Shown here: in pieces, positions 17,647 to 28,830 of the stretch | Layout of the letters: each line of letters begins with the position of its first letter | Numbering within the stretch: the stretch's first letter is position 1 | Source of the DNA: UBA2970 sp965221075 | GTDB taxonomy: Bacteria; Verrucomicrobiota; Verrucomicrobiia; Limisphaerales; AAA164-E04 | DNA length: 64,000 nt | Direction of reading: 5' to 3' | NCBI GenBank assembly: GCA_965221075.1 | Contig: OZ244865.1 | Span: 992,001 to 1,056,000 of the forward strand | Program-made: the position numbers and the translations under genes | The notes under the pieces: generated by a model | The model's input: the letters and a program-made list of their open reading frames with translations, nothing else | Database searches by the model: none | Told to the model about the DNA's origin: nothing

Positions 17647-19008
17647 TCAGGGGTCGCCGGCGCGGGCCGTCCTTCCGGCCTCGTGCAGGGCTCCGCGCTC
17701 CTCGAACTCCTCCCGGAACTTGTCCACGAAGCTCATCACCGGCCAGGCGCAGGCCTCTCCGAAGGCGCAGATGGTCCGGCCCTGGATGTTCTGGGCGATG
17801 TGCCTGAGGTAGCCGGCGTCGGCCTTGCGCCCCTCCCCGCTGGCGAGCCGGCGCAGGGCCTTGCTCATCCACAGGGAGCCTTCGCGGCAGGGGGTGCACT
17901 GGCCGCAGCTCTCGTGGGCGTAGAAGTCGGCGATGTTGGAGAGGGCCTCCACGATGTCGGTGGAGTCGTCCAGGACGATCACCGCCCCCGATCCCGACAT
18001 GCTTCCCGCCTGCGCCAGGCTGTCGAAGTCGTAGGGCAGGTCGAGCAGATCCGTCTTACCCTCCCTCCCCTTCAGGGCGAAGCTCTCGCCGGCCCGGAAA
18101 ACCTTGGCCGAGGATCCCCCCGGGATCACCGCCTTGAGGGAGCGTCCCTCGGGCAGGCCTCCCCCGAAGGCGGGATGGTGGATCAGCTCCCCCAGGGTCG
18201 CCTTGCCCACCTCCACCTCGTAGTAGCCGGGCCGGCGGACGTGGCCGCTGAGGCACACGATGCGGGTGCCGGTGTTGTTGGGGGTGCCCAGCCGGGCGTA
18301 GGCCTCGCCCCCCATCTCCACCACGTGCCGCACCGCGCAGAGGGTCTCGACGTTGTTCACGATGGTGGGGCACTGGTAGAGGCCCAGAGCCGCGGGGAAG
18401 TAGGGGGGCTTGATCCGGGGATAGGCCCGCTTGCCCTCCAGCGACTCGATCAGCCCGGTCTCCTCGCCGCAGATGTAGGCTCCGGCCCCCCGGTGCACAT
18501 GGATCTCCAGGCCGTAGCCGCTGCCCAGGATGTCGCTGCCCAGAAATCCCTCCCGGCGGGCCTCCTCCAGGGCCCGCTCCAGGATCCTGGCCCCCTCGGC
18601 GAACTCGCCGCGGATGTAGATGTAGGCCAGGTGGACGCCGTTGGCCCAGGAGGACAGGATCATGCCCTCCAGCAGCTGGTGGGGATCCTTGTAGATGATC
18701 TGGCGGTCCTTGAAGGTGCCGGGCTCCGACTCGTCGGCGTTGCAGATCAGGTAGACCGGCTTGCCGCTCCTGCGGTCCACGAAGGACCACTTGAGGCCGC
18801 AGGGGAAGCCGGCCCCGCCCCGCCCCCTCAGGCCGCTCTTGCCGACCTCCTCGCGCACCTGCTCCTGGGGGGAGAGGCCGTCAGAGGCCTCCAGGGCCAG
18901 CGCCTTCCTGAGCGTTCCGTAGCCGCCGACCGAGAGGTAGGAGTCCAGATCCCTGCCGTAGCCCGGCCGGTCGGCGTGCTTCAGGATCAGGCGGCGCTCC
19001 TCAGGCAT
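17647..19008 (-). CDS. nuoF: NADH-quinone oxidoreductase subunit F
   Basis: NADH- and FMN-binding subunit of complex I, 453 residues. GLRGRGGAGFPCGLKW (residues 59-74) is the NADH/FMN glycine-rich motif. AYICGEETGLIESLEGKRAY and PTIVNNVETLCAVRHVV are further flavin-site blocks. ESCGQCTPCREG near residue 360 binds cluster N3 with a later Cys. It is separated from nuoE by 105 bp holding most of an opposite-strand tRNA-Gln, the only sizeable gap in the operon. Confidence 0.96.
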   Translation of the reverse strand: MPEERRLILKHADRPGYGRDLDSYLSVGGYGTLRKALALEASDGLSPQEQVREEVGKSGLRGRGGAGFPCGLKWSFVDRRSGKPVYLICNADESEPGTFKDRQIIYKDPHQLLEGMILSSWANGVHLAYIYIRGEFAEGARILERALEEARREGFLGSDILGSGYGLEIHVHRGAGAYICGEETGLIESLEGKRAYPRIKPPYFPAALGLYQCPTIVNNVETLCAVRHVVEMGGEAYARLGTPNNTGTRIVCLSGHVRRPGYYEVEVGKATLGELIHHPAFGGGLPEGRSLKAVIPGGSSAKVFRAGESFALKGREGKTDLLDLPYDFDSLAQAGSMSGSGAVIVLDDSTDIVEALSNIADFYAHESCGQCTPCREGSLWMSKALRRLASGEGRKADAGYLRHIAQNIQGRTICAFGEACAWPVMSFVDKFREEFEERGALHEAGRTARAGDP

Positions 19009-19030
19009 GGCTCAGGGGCGGGAAGGATGC

Positions 19031-19059
19031 TTGACAAGGCCGGGGGGGCGATCCACAGT
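19031..19059 (+). promoter_or_regulatory. Candidate promoter of tRNA-Gln
   Basis: A perfect -35 hexamer TTGACA lies at 19031-19036, followed after 17 bp by CACAGT (19054-19059), a poor -10. Its distance to the tRNA 5' end at 19069 is right. The -35 is convincing, the -10 is weak. Confidence 0.45.
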
Positions 19060-19068
19060 CCGCCCCCT

Positions 19069-19142
19069 TGCCGGATGGTGTAACGGTAGCACAGCAGTCT
19101 CTGGATCTGCTTGTCATGGTTCGAATCCATGTCCGGCAGCCA
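19069..19142 (+). tRNA. tRNA-Gln(CTG)
   Basis: Cloverleaf is recognisable: acceptor TGCCGGA pairs with TCCGGCA, the discriminator is G, and CCA is encoded (19140-19142). The D-arm includes GGTGTAACGGTAGCAC, the T-arm GGTTCGAATCC. Anticodon CTG is at 19101-19103 in the loop CTCTGGA. The U1-A72 pair and G73 are glutamine identity elements. It lies inside the nuo operon on the opposite strand; its last 29 bases are antisense to the end of nuoE. Confidence 0.95.
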
Positions 19143-19626
19143 CCCGCCCGTCCTCCAGGATCCGGTCCAGGCTTCCGGGATCCACCTTCTCGAATAGCTC
19201 CTCGTCGCGAAGCAGCGCCGGAGCGGTTCCGCAGGCGGCCAGGCACTCCACGCTCTCGACCGAGAACCTGCCGTCCCCGGTGGTCTGCAGGTGGTGGACG
19301 CCGGGATCCAGGCCGAGGCGCTCGCAGAGCCTTCGCCGCACCTCGCCCCCGCCCGCCAGGGCGCAGCTGAGGGTGCGGCAGACCTTGATCACCCGGTCCC
19401 CGGCGGGGGACTCCCGGAACATGGGGTAGAAGGTGACCAGCTCGTGGACGTGGATCGGCTCCAGGTCCAGCTTCCGGGCGGTCCACTCCACCGCCTCCTT
19501 GGGCAGCCAGCCCAGGTGGTCCTGCAGCAGGTGCAGGACCATCAGCGAGGCGCTGCGCTTCTGGGGGTACTTCCCGATCAGGCGGTCGATCCGCCCCTCG
19601 AGGGCTTCGGGCAGCTCCAGGCTCAT
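19114..19626 (-). CDS. nuoE: NADH-quinone oxidoreductase subunit E
   Basis: Thioredoxin-like [2Fe-2S] subunit of the NADH module (cluster N1a), 170 residues. The ligands are CRTLSC (Cys 83 and 88) and CLAAC (Cys 128 and 132). It starts at MSLELPEALE (ATG 19626), overlapping the nuoD stop by 4 bp. Its last codons (GRVAAGHGFEP, stop) are written across the 3' half of the opposite-strand tRNA-Gln, so the C-terminal tail is constrained by the tRNA sequence. Confidence 0.95.
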   Translation of the reverse strand: MSLELPEALEGRIDRLIGKYPQKRSASLMVLHLLQDHLGWLPKEAVEWTARKLDLEPIHVHELVTFYPMFRESPAGDRVIKVCRTLSCALAGGGEVRRRLCERLGLDPGVHHLQTTGDGRFSVESVECLAACGTAPALLRDEELFEKVDPGSLDRILEDGRVAAGHGFEP

Positions 19627-20861
19627 CGGTCGCACTCCCCCATGACGAAGTCGATCGAGCCCAGGATCGCCACCGTGTCGCTGATCATGGTCCCCTCCAG
19701 CAGCCGGGGCAGGACGCTCAGGTTCACGAAGGAGGGGGCGCGGATCTTGAGCCGGTGGGGGACGCCGCCCCCCCGGCTGTCGATGTAGAAGCCCAGCTCC
19801 CCCTTGGGATTCTCGGCCCCGAAGTAGATCTGCCCCGGGGGGGCGTCCACCCCCTGGGTGACCAGCATGAACTGGTGGATCAGCTCCTCCATCCCGGTGA
19901 GCACCTTCTCCTTGGGGGGCAGGACCGTCTTGCCGTCGGGGATCGACACCGGTCCGCCGGGCAGCCGGTCCAGGCACTGCCGCAGGATCCGGACGCTCTG
20001 GCGCATCTCCTCGATGCGCACCAGGTAGCGGTCGTAGCAGTCGCCCACCGATCCCCGGGGAATCTCGAACTCCAGCTGATCGTAGACCAGGTAGGGCCGC
20101 TCCCGGCGCAGGTCGTAGCCGCTGCCCGATCCCCTCAGGTTGGGGCCGGTGACCCCGTAGTCCACGGCCAGGTCCAGGGGCAGGATCCCGACGTCCCGGG
20201 TCCGGTCCACGAAGATGCGGTTGCGGGTCAGCAGGCTCTCGGTCTCGTCGAAGCTGCGGCCCACCTGGTCGACGAAGCGGCGGCAGTCCCGGGTCCAGTC
20301 CGGCGGGAGGTCGCGGAAGAGGCCGCCGATGCGGGTGTAGGTGGTGGTGAAGCGGGCCCCGGTGAGCGACTCGATCAGGTTGTAGATCTTCTCGCGCTCG
20401 GTGAAGGTGTGCAGGAAGACGGTCATCGCCCCCACGTCCATGGCGAAGGCTCCCAGCCCCAGCAGGTGGGCCGAGATGCGGGCCAGCTCGCAGCAGATGG
20501 TCCGGATGTACTGGCAGCGGGGGGGCAGCTGCCCGTCGATCCCCAGCAGGCGCTCCACCGCCAGGGCGTAGGCCACGTTGTTGGCCAGGGGGGCCAGGTA
20601 GTCGAGGCGGTCGGTGTAGGGGATGAACTGGGAGTAGGTCATCGCCTCGGCGATCTTCTCGTCGCCCCGGTGCAGGTAGCCCACCTCCGGGGTGGCCTTC
20701 AGGATCACCTCGCCGTCCAGCTCCAGGACCAGGCGCAGCACCCCGTGGGTGGAGGGGTGGGAGGGGCCCATGTTGAGGGTCATCCTCTCCCCGGCGAAGT
20801 CCTCCGCCTCCCGGGCACGGGAGGCGGCGTCGGCGACCTCTATGCTCCGGGCGCTGCTCAC
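19623..20861 (-). CDS. nuoD: NADH-quinone oxidoreductase subunit D (49-kDa)
   Basis: Hydrogenase-like subunit of complex I that shapes the quinone site, 412 residues. The GTG start at 20861 gives VSSARSIEVADAASRAREAE before MTLNMGPSHPSTHGVLRLVL, and GTGA overlaps the nuoC stop. Conserved segments are GPSHPSTHG (quinone-binding His), EVGYLHRGDEKIAEAMTYSQ, DRLDYLAPLANNVAYALAVE, GVTGPNLRGSG and the terminal SIDFVMGECDR. Separate nuoC and nuoD, rather than a fused nuoCD, is normal outside Proteobacteria. Confidence 0.95.
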   Translation of the reverse strand: MSSARSIEVADAASRAREAEDFAGERMTLNMGPSHPSTHGVLRLVLELDGEVILKATPEVGYLHRGDEKIAEAMTYSQFIPYTDRLDYLAPLANNVAYALAVERLLGIDGQLPPRCQYIRTICCELARISAHLLGLGAFAMDVGAMTVFLHTFTEREKIYNLIESLTGARFTTTYTRIGGLFRDLPPDWTRDCRRFVDQVGRSFDETESLLTRNRIFVDRTRDVGILPLDLAVDYGVTGPNLRGSGSGYDLRRERPYLVYDQLEFEIPRGSVGDCYDRYLVRIEEMRQSVRILRQCLDRLPGGPVSIPDGKTVLPPKEKVLTGMEELIHQFMLVTQGVDAPPGQIYFGAENPKGELGFYIDSRGGGVPHRLKIRAPSFVNLSVLPRLLEGTMISDTVAILGSIDFVMGECDR

Positions 20862-21433
20862 GGCCGGGCCCGGGGCTCCCTGCGCTCCCGGGTGGCGCCG
20901 CCGGGGGCGGAGGCGAAGGGCCCTCCCTCGAGGGGGGCCTCCCGGGAGAAGGCGACGTCGGGCAGGTCGGTGGGGCGCCCCGCCAGGGGGAAGTCCTTGC
21001 GCAGGGGATGCCAGGGATAGCCTTCCCACATAAGGATGCGGCGCAGGTCCGGGTGGCCGGCGAAGCGGATCCCCAGCATGTCCCAGATCTCCCGCTCGTG
21101 CCAGTCGGCTCCCCGCCACACCGGAACCACCGAGGGCAGCTCGGGGCTCTCCTCGGAGACCCGGGCCACCAGCCGCAGGCTCTCCCGGTTCCGGATCGAG
21201 GCCAGCTCGTAGACCAGCGCGAAGCGGGGATCCTCCCCCAGGTTGTCCACCCCGGTGATGTCCACCAGGTAGTCGAACTGGAGGGCCTGGCGCGCCTCGC
21301 GGCAGACCCGCTCGATCCACTGGGCGTCGAGGATCTCCAGGGTGGACTCCCCCCGGAAGACCTCGGGCCCGGACGCCACGGCCGAGAAGGCCTCGCGGAG
21401 GAGCAGGGCGGACCGGCTGGGTTGGTCGCTCAT
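20858..21433 (-). CDS. nuoC: NADH-quinone oxidoreductase subunit C (30-kDa)
   Basis: Peripheral-arm structural subunit of complex I, 191 residues. MSDQPSRSAL (ATG 21433) is preferred over an in-frame ATG at 21484, which lies inside nuoB. Signatures are FDYLVDITGVDNLGEDPRFA and the family block WHEREIWDMLGIRFAGHPDL leading into RRILMWEGYPWHPLRKDFPL. The gap from nuoB is 16 bp, and the end overlaps the nuoD GTG. Confidence 0.94.
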   Translation of the reverse strand: MSDQPSRSALLLREAFSAVASGPEVFRGESTLEILDAQWIERVCREARQALQFDYLVDITGVDNLGEDPRFALVYELASIRNRESLRLVARVSEESPELPSVVPVWRGADWHEREIWDMLGIRFAGHPDLRRILMWEGYPWHPLRKDFPLAGRPTDLPDVAFSREAPLEGGPFASAPGGATRERREPRARP

Positions 21434-21449
21434 CGGCTCCAGGGGACGG

Positions 21450-21953
21450 TCAGGAGGCCCGGGCGAAGATCGGCTCCCGGGCAACCTTCCCCTGCAGCTT
21501 GATCAGGGCGTCGAGCAGGGCCTCGGGGCGGGGCGGGCACCCGGCCACGTAGACATCGACCGGAAGGATGCTGTCCACCCCCTGCATCACCGCGTAGCTG
21601 CGGTACATGCCGCCGGTGGAGGCGCAGGCCCCCATGGCGATCACCCACTTGGGATCGGCCATCTGGTCGTAGATCCGCCGCACCGCCAGGCCCATCTTGT
21701 AGGTGACCGTGCCGGCCACGATCATCAGGTCGGACTGTCGGGGGGAGAAGCGCATCACCTCCGAGCCGAAGCGGGCGATGTCGAAGCGGCTGGCCCCGGC
21801 CGCCATCAGCTCGATGGCGCAGCAGGCCAGCCCCATGGGCATGGGCCAGAGCGAGTTCTTGCGGAACCAGGCGAGCACCGCGTCGGCCCGGGTGACGATC
21901 GTGCCTCCCTCGATCTTGGTGTTGTAGCCGATCTCGGCGCTGGTCTCGGACAT
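21450..21953 (-). CDS. nuoB: NADH-quinone oxidoreductase subunit B
   Basis: Subunit of complex I that holds terminal cluster N2 next to the quinone site, 167 residues. The unusual tandem cysteines are present (PMGLACCAIELMAAG, Cys 44-45), with Cys 110 in MGACASTGGMY and Cys 139 in VAGCPPRPEALL. It is the first gene of this operon. No nuoA precedes it, although nuoA normally begins nuo operons: the upstream ~200 bp hold only divergent promoters and a tRNA. Confidence 0.96.
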   Translation of the reverse strand: MSETSAEIGYNTKIEGGTIVTRADAVLAWFRKNSLWPMPMGLACCAIELMAAGASRFDIARFGSEVMRFSPRQSDLMIVAGTVTYKMGLAVRRIYDQMADPKWVIAMGACASTGGMYRSYAVMQGVDSILPVDVYVAGCPPRPEALLDALIKLQGKVAREPIFARAS

Positions 21954-21998
21954 GGCGGCCCCCTCCCGATCCCCACCTGGAATCCTGAGGCTGGAGGC

Positions 21999-22027
21999 AG
22001 GCTAGAAGCGGCGGATCGGGGGGTCAA
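21999..22027 (-). promoter_or_regulatory. Candidate promoter of the nuo operon
   Basis: On the minus strand TTGACC (22027-22022) is followed after 17 bp by TAGCCT (22004-21999). Transcription would start near 21992, about 40 bp before the nuoB ATG. The -35 matches five of six consensus bases, the -10 three of six. Confidence 0.45.
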
Positions 22028-22034
22028 GGCGATT

Positions 22035-22052
22035 TTGTGATTTTTTTCACAA
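22035..22052. promoter_or_regulatory. CRP/FNR-family-type palindrome between divergent operons
   Basis: TTGTGA (22035-22040) and TCACAA (22047-22052) form a perfect 6-bp inverted repeat around six T's. This is the TGTGA-N6-TCACA pattern of CRP-family operators. Its centre is about 50 bp upstream of both inferred start points (nuo to the left, tRNA-Cys/act to the right), a distance suited to activation or co-regulation. Which regulator binds is unknown. Confidence 0.6.
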
Positions 22053-22058
22053 GCGTTG

Positions 22059-22086
22059 TTGACCGGGGGGGATCTTTCGGGATAAT
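22059..22086 (+). promoter_or_regulatory. Promoter of tRNA-Cys and probably the act operon
   Basis: TTGACC (22059-22064), a 16-bp spacer and GATAAT (22081-22086) make a strong sigma-70-type promoter, with start expected near 22093. It is about 60 bp before tRNA-Cys. No other promoter is evident between the tRNA and actA, so the transcript may run into the act genes. Confidence 0.65.
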
Positions 22087-22154
22087 GGGCCCTGTTCGGA
22101 GCGGCGATCCCTCCTTCCGGCAGGCGCCGGGAAGGGGCCGGGAGCCGGGCCGAG

Positions 22155-22229
22155 GGCGGGGTAGCCAAGTGGGAAGGCACGGCTCTGCAAAAGCTGTATC
22201 CGTCGGTTCGATTCCGACCCTCGCCTCCA
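22155..22229 (+). tRNA. tRNA-Cys(GCA)
   Basis: Acceptor GGCGGGG pairs with CCTCGCC (one G-T pair), the discriminator is T as required for cysteine identity, and CCA is encoded (22227-22229). The anticodon loop CTGCAAA has GCA at 22187-22189, and the T-loop is GGTTCGATTCC. It lies 37 bp before actA in the same orientation, apparently as the first element of the operon. Confidence 0.96.
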
Positions 22230-22266
22230 CCCTGCCGGACGCTGCGGCTGTTCCGCGAACTAGAGA

Positions 22267-22931
22267 ATGTCGGACATCTTTCCGAAGTGGACCAACCGGC
22301 TGCCGGGCCGCCTCCTGGCGGCCGCGCTGCTGGTTGGCGCCACCGCGGTGGCCGGGGTGACCTACTACTTCACCCCCAAGTACACCCGGGTGGGATACCA
22401 GCCGGTGCAGCCGGTCGGCTTCTCGCACTCGCTGCATTCCGGGCAGCTGGGGCTGGACTGCCGCTACTGCCATTCGGCGGTGGAGAAGTCCTGGTACTCG
22501 AACGTGCCCTCGGCCTCCAAGTGCATGAGCTGCCACAACCAGGTGCTCAAGGACGATCCCCGCCTGGCCCAGGTGCGGGAGAGCTACGAGTCGGACCGGC
22601 CGATCGAGTGGGTGCAGGTGCACAAGCTGCCGGACTACGTCTACTTCAACCACTCGGTCCACGTGAACCGGGGGATCAGCTGCGTGGAGTGCCACGGCGA
22701 GGTGCACCGGATGGACGAGGTCTACCACGCCAAGCCCCTGGGCATGGCCTTCTGCCTCGAGTGCCACCGGGATCCGGCCAAGAAGCTCAGGCCCCTGGAC
22801 CGGATCACCGACCTGGACTGGAAGCGCAGCGAGAATCCGCGGGAGAACCGGCAGCTGCAGCGGGAGGAAGGGGACAGGCTGGTCCACGACTGGAAGGTGG
22901 AGTCCCTGGTGAACTGTTCGGCATGCCATCG

Positions 22932-22935
<4 letters not shown>
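22267..22935 (+). CDS. actA: Alternative complex III, pentaheme cytochrome c subunit ActA
   Basis: First subunit of alternative complex III (quinol:cytochrome c/oxidase oxidoreductase), 222 residues. An N-terminal membrane anchor spans residues ~15-33. Five CxxCH heme-binding motifs follow: CRYCH (65-69), CMSCH (86-90), CVECH (139-143), CLECH (163-167) and CSACH (217-221), the number known for ActA. It acts on the periplasmic side, passing electrons from ActB to the acceptor. The stop overlaps the actB start as ATGA. Confidence 0.95.
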
Positions 22936-26201
<3,266 letters not shown>

Positions 26202-26203
26202 GC

Positions 26204-27628
26204 ATGGCAGGGGAACCGCAGGGGAGCGGGGCGGTGGCGCCGCCGCCGATCGAGCTGGAGCGCGAACCGCTGGTGCTCAACCGGCGCTCGCCGGGGTGGA
26301 TATCCGACCGGATCGCCGGGATCATCGAGGGACCGACGCCGCTGTGGTGGTGGATCGCCCTGGGGATCAGCCTTCCGGTGGCGGCGCTGGCCTTCCTGAT
26401 GATCGCCTACCTGATCGCGGCGGGCGTCGGGGTCTGGGGCCTGAACCATCCGGTGGCCTGGGGATGGGCCATCGTCAACTTCGTCTGGTGGATCGGCATC
26501 GGCCACGCCGGAACCCTGATCTCGGCGATCCTGTTCCTGCTGCGGCAGAAGTGGCGCACCTCGATCAACCGGGCGGCCGAGGCGATGACCATCTTCGCGG
26601 TGATGTGCGCGGGGATCTTCCCCGCCATCCACGTGGGGCGGATCTGGTACGCCTGGTGGCTCTTCCCGCTGCCCAACTCGATGGGGCCGCTCTGGCCCCA
26701 GTTCCGCTCCCCGCTGCTGTGGGACGTCTTCGCGGTCTCCACCTACTTCACCGTCTCGCTGCTCTTCTGGTACATGGGGCTCATCCCCGACCTGGCCACC
26801 ATGCGGGACCGGGCCAAGCGGTGGATCGCCAAGTTCGGCTACGGGCTATTCGCCCTGGGATGGACCGGCTCCAACCGGCACTGGAGCAACTACGAGAAGG
26901 CGTACCTGATCCTGGCGGGCCTCTCCACCCCCCTGGTGCTCTCGGTCCACAGCATCGTCTCCTTCGACTTCGCGGTTTCGATCCTGCCGGGCTGGCACAC
27001 CACCATCTTCCCTCCCTACTTCGTGGCCGGCGCCATCTTCTCCGGATTCGGGATGGTGCTCACCCTGATCATCCCGCTGCGCACCCTCTTCCGCCTGGAG
27101 GAGGTGGTCACGGTGCGGCACATCGACCTGATGTGCAAGGTGACCCTGGCCACCGGATCGATCGTGGGGTACGCCTACGCCATGGAGCTGTTCATCGCCT
27201 GGTACGGGGGCAACCCCTACGAGGGCTACGCCTTCGGCAACCGGGCCCTGGGCCCCTACTGGTGGTCCTACTGGATCATGATCTCCTGCAACGTGATCTG
27301 CCCCCAGCTGTTCTGGTTCCGGAAGGTGCGGCGGAGCATGGCCTGGGTCTTCGCCCTCTCCATCCTGGTCAACGTGGGGATGTGGTTCGAGCGCTTCGTG
27401 ATCGTGGTCACCTCGCTGCACCGCGACTTCCTGCCCTCGTCGTGGGGAACCTACTCGCCCACCTGGGTGGACGTGCTGACCTACGTGGGCACCCTGGGCT
27501 TCTTCATGACCCTGTTCCTGCTCTTCATCCGCTTCCTGCCCCTGATCGCCATCTCCGAGGTCAAGGGGGTCACCCCGGCGGCCGATCCGCACCATCCCGA
27601 GGGGGGCGCCCCCCGGGGAGGACACTGA
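26204..27628 (+). CDS. actC: Alternative complex III, NrfD-like membrane subunit ActC
   Basis: Polytopic quinol-binding membrane subunit of the NrfD/PsrC family, 474 residues with about ten helices. Conserved strings are VWWIGIGHAGTLISAILFLL, WLFPLPNSMGPLWPQFRSPL, and GSNRHWSNYEKAYLILAGLS. It starts 2 bp after actB (MAGEPQGSGA) and ends 1 bp before actD. In solved structures ActC forms the quinol site with ActB; the same role is inferred here. Confidence 0.95.
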   Translation: MAGEPQGSGAVAPPPIELEREPLVLNRRSPGWISDRIAGIIEGPTPLWWWIALGISLPVAALAFLMIAYLIAAGVGVWGLNHPVAWGWAIVNFVWWIGIGHAGTLISAILFLLRQKWRTSINRAAEAMTIFAVMCAGIFPAIHVGRIWYAWWLFPLPNSMGPLWPQFRSPLLWDVFAVSTYFTVSLLFWYMGLIPDLATMRDRAKRWIAKFGYGLFALGWTGSNRHWSNYEKAYLILAGLSTPLVLSVHSIVSFDFAVSILPGWHTTIFPPYFVAGAIFSGFGMVLTLIIPLRTLFRLEEVVTVRHIDLMCKVTLATGSIVGYAYAMELFIAWYGGNPYEGYAFGNRALGPYWWSYWIMISCNVICPQLFWFRKVRRSMAWVFALSILVNVGMWFERFVIVVTSLHRDFLPSSWGTYSPTWVDVLTYVGTLGFFMTLFLLFIRFLPLIAISEVKGVTPAADPHHPEGGAPRGGH

Positions 27629-27629
27629 C

Positions 27630-28163
27630 ATGAAGGGAGAGGCCTACGGAATCCTGGCCGAGTTCGACACCCCGGCCGCGGCCATGTCCGCGGCCCGCAG
27701 GGTGCGCCAGGCGGGGTACACCCGCTGGGACGTGCACTCGCCCTTCCCGGTCCACGGAATGGACGAGGCGATGGGCATCCCCAACTCCCGGGTGGGCTGG
27801 TTCGCCTTCCTGGGCGGGGCGTGCGGCTTCTTCGGCGGCAACCTGATGATCTGGTTCATGAACTCCTTCGACTACGGGATCGCGGTGGGGGGCAAGCCGC
27901 TCTACAGCCCCTTTCCGGCCTTTCCGGTCAGCTACGAGATGACCATCCTGCTGGCCGCCTTCGGGGCCCTGCTGGGGATGCTCTTCCTCAACCGCCTGCC
28001 CCGGCTGCACCATCCGCTGCTCAGGAACCGGCGCTTCGCCGGGGCCACCCACGACCGCTTCTACCTGGTGATCGAGAGCGGCGATCCCCTGTTCGAGGAC
28101 GGCAAGGCCCGGGCCCTCCTGGAGGAGGCGGGCAGCGGGCACGTGGAGATCGTGGAGGAATAG
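27630..28163 (+). CDS. actD: Alternative complex III, DUF3341 subunit ActD
   Basis: Membrane subunit of the complex with the DUF3341 fold, 177 residues. MKGEAYGILAEFDTPAAAMS starts a small alpha/beta domain with the motif YTRWDVHSPFPVHGMDEAMG. Two helices follow (WFAFLGGACGFFGGNLMIWF and MTILLAAFGALLGMLFLNRL), then a cytoplasmic tail DRFYLVIESGDPLF. It sits 4 bp before actE in the fixed order A-B-C-D-E-F. Confidence 0.94.
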   Translation: MKGEAYGILAEFDTPAAAMSAARRVRQAGYTRWDVHSPFPVHGMDEAMGIPNSRVGWFAFLGGACGFFGGNLMIWFMNSFDYGIAVGGKPLYSPFPAFPVSYEMTILLAAFGALLGMLFLNRLPRLHHPLLRNRRFAGATHDRFYLVIESGDPLFEDGKARALLEEAGSGHVEIVEE

Positions 28164-28167
28164 GGGG

Positions 28168-28830
28168 ATGCGCTACTTCCTTGCGGTCTACGTCCTGGCG
28201 CTGGTGGCGGTGGCCAGCCTGGCCGGATTCCGTGGCGGCCGCTCGCCCGACCCGCCCCTGGAGATCTTCCCCGACATGGACCGCCAGCTCAAGCTGCGGC
28301 CCCAGGCGGGCAGCGGCTTCTTCGGCAACGGGCGCAGCTCCCAGCCCCAGGTGGAGGGCACCGTGGCCCGCGGCGCCCCCTGGGAGGACATCCCGCTGCA
28401 CACCGGGATGGAGCCCGGGACCACCAACTTCGTCGAGGCCATCCCGGTGCCGGTGGACCTTCCCCTGCTGGAGCGGGGCCGGGAGCGATACGCCATCCAC
28501 TGCGCTCCCTGCCACGGGGCCCTGGGGGACGGCAGGGGGGTGGCGACCCGCTACGGCATGGTGGCGGTGGCCAGCTTCCACGATCCGCGGCTGGTGGGAA
28601 TGCCGCCGGGGGAGATCTTCCACACCATCACCCACGGCAAGAACCTGATGGGGCCCTACGGCCCCGACATCGGGATCCGGGACCGCTGGGCCATCGCCGC
28701 CTACCTGCGGGCCCTGCAGCGCGCGGCCCTGGCGCTGGAGGAGGAGGTCCCCGAGGAAGCCCGGGACTCGTTCCTCCGGGCCCTGGAGGAGCAGGAGGAC
28801 GCCGCGGATCCGGCCGGAGAGCAGCCATGA
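28168..28830 (+). CDS. actE: Alternative complex III, monoheme cytochrome c subunit ActE
   Basis: Monoheme cytochrome c of alternative complex III, 220 residues. A signal anchor (MRYFLAVYVLALVAVASLAG) leads to a periplasmic domain with the heme motif CAPCH at 112-116 and candidate Met ligands in RYGMVAV and KNLMGPYG. It probably forms the exit point for electrons. The acidic C-terminal tail (EEEVPEEARD...) is low-complexity. The stop overlaps actF by ATGA. Confidence 0.93.
   Translation: MRYFLAVYVLALVAVASLAGFRGGRSPDPPLEIFPDMDRQLKLRPQAGSGFFGNGRSSQPQVEGTVARGAPWEDIPLHTGMEPGTTNFVEAIPVPVDLPLLERGRERYAIHCAPCHGALGDGRGVATRYGMVAVASFHDPRLVGMPPGEIFHTITHGKNLMGPYGPDIGIRDRWAIAAYLRALQRAALALEEEVPEEARDSFLRALEEQEDAADPAGEQP

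Noticed and set aside
22287..22931. N-terminal extension of ActB to 22287
   Set aside because: It overlaps actA completely in another frame and lacks any signal; the start at 22932 gives a twin-arginine signal with lipobox and the usual ATGA coupling.
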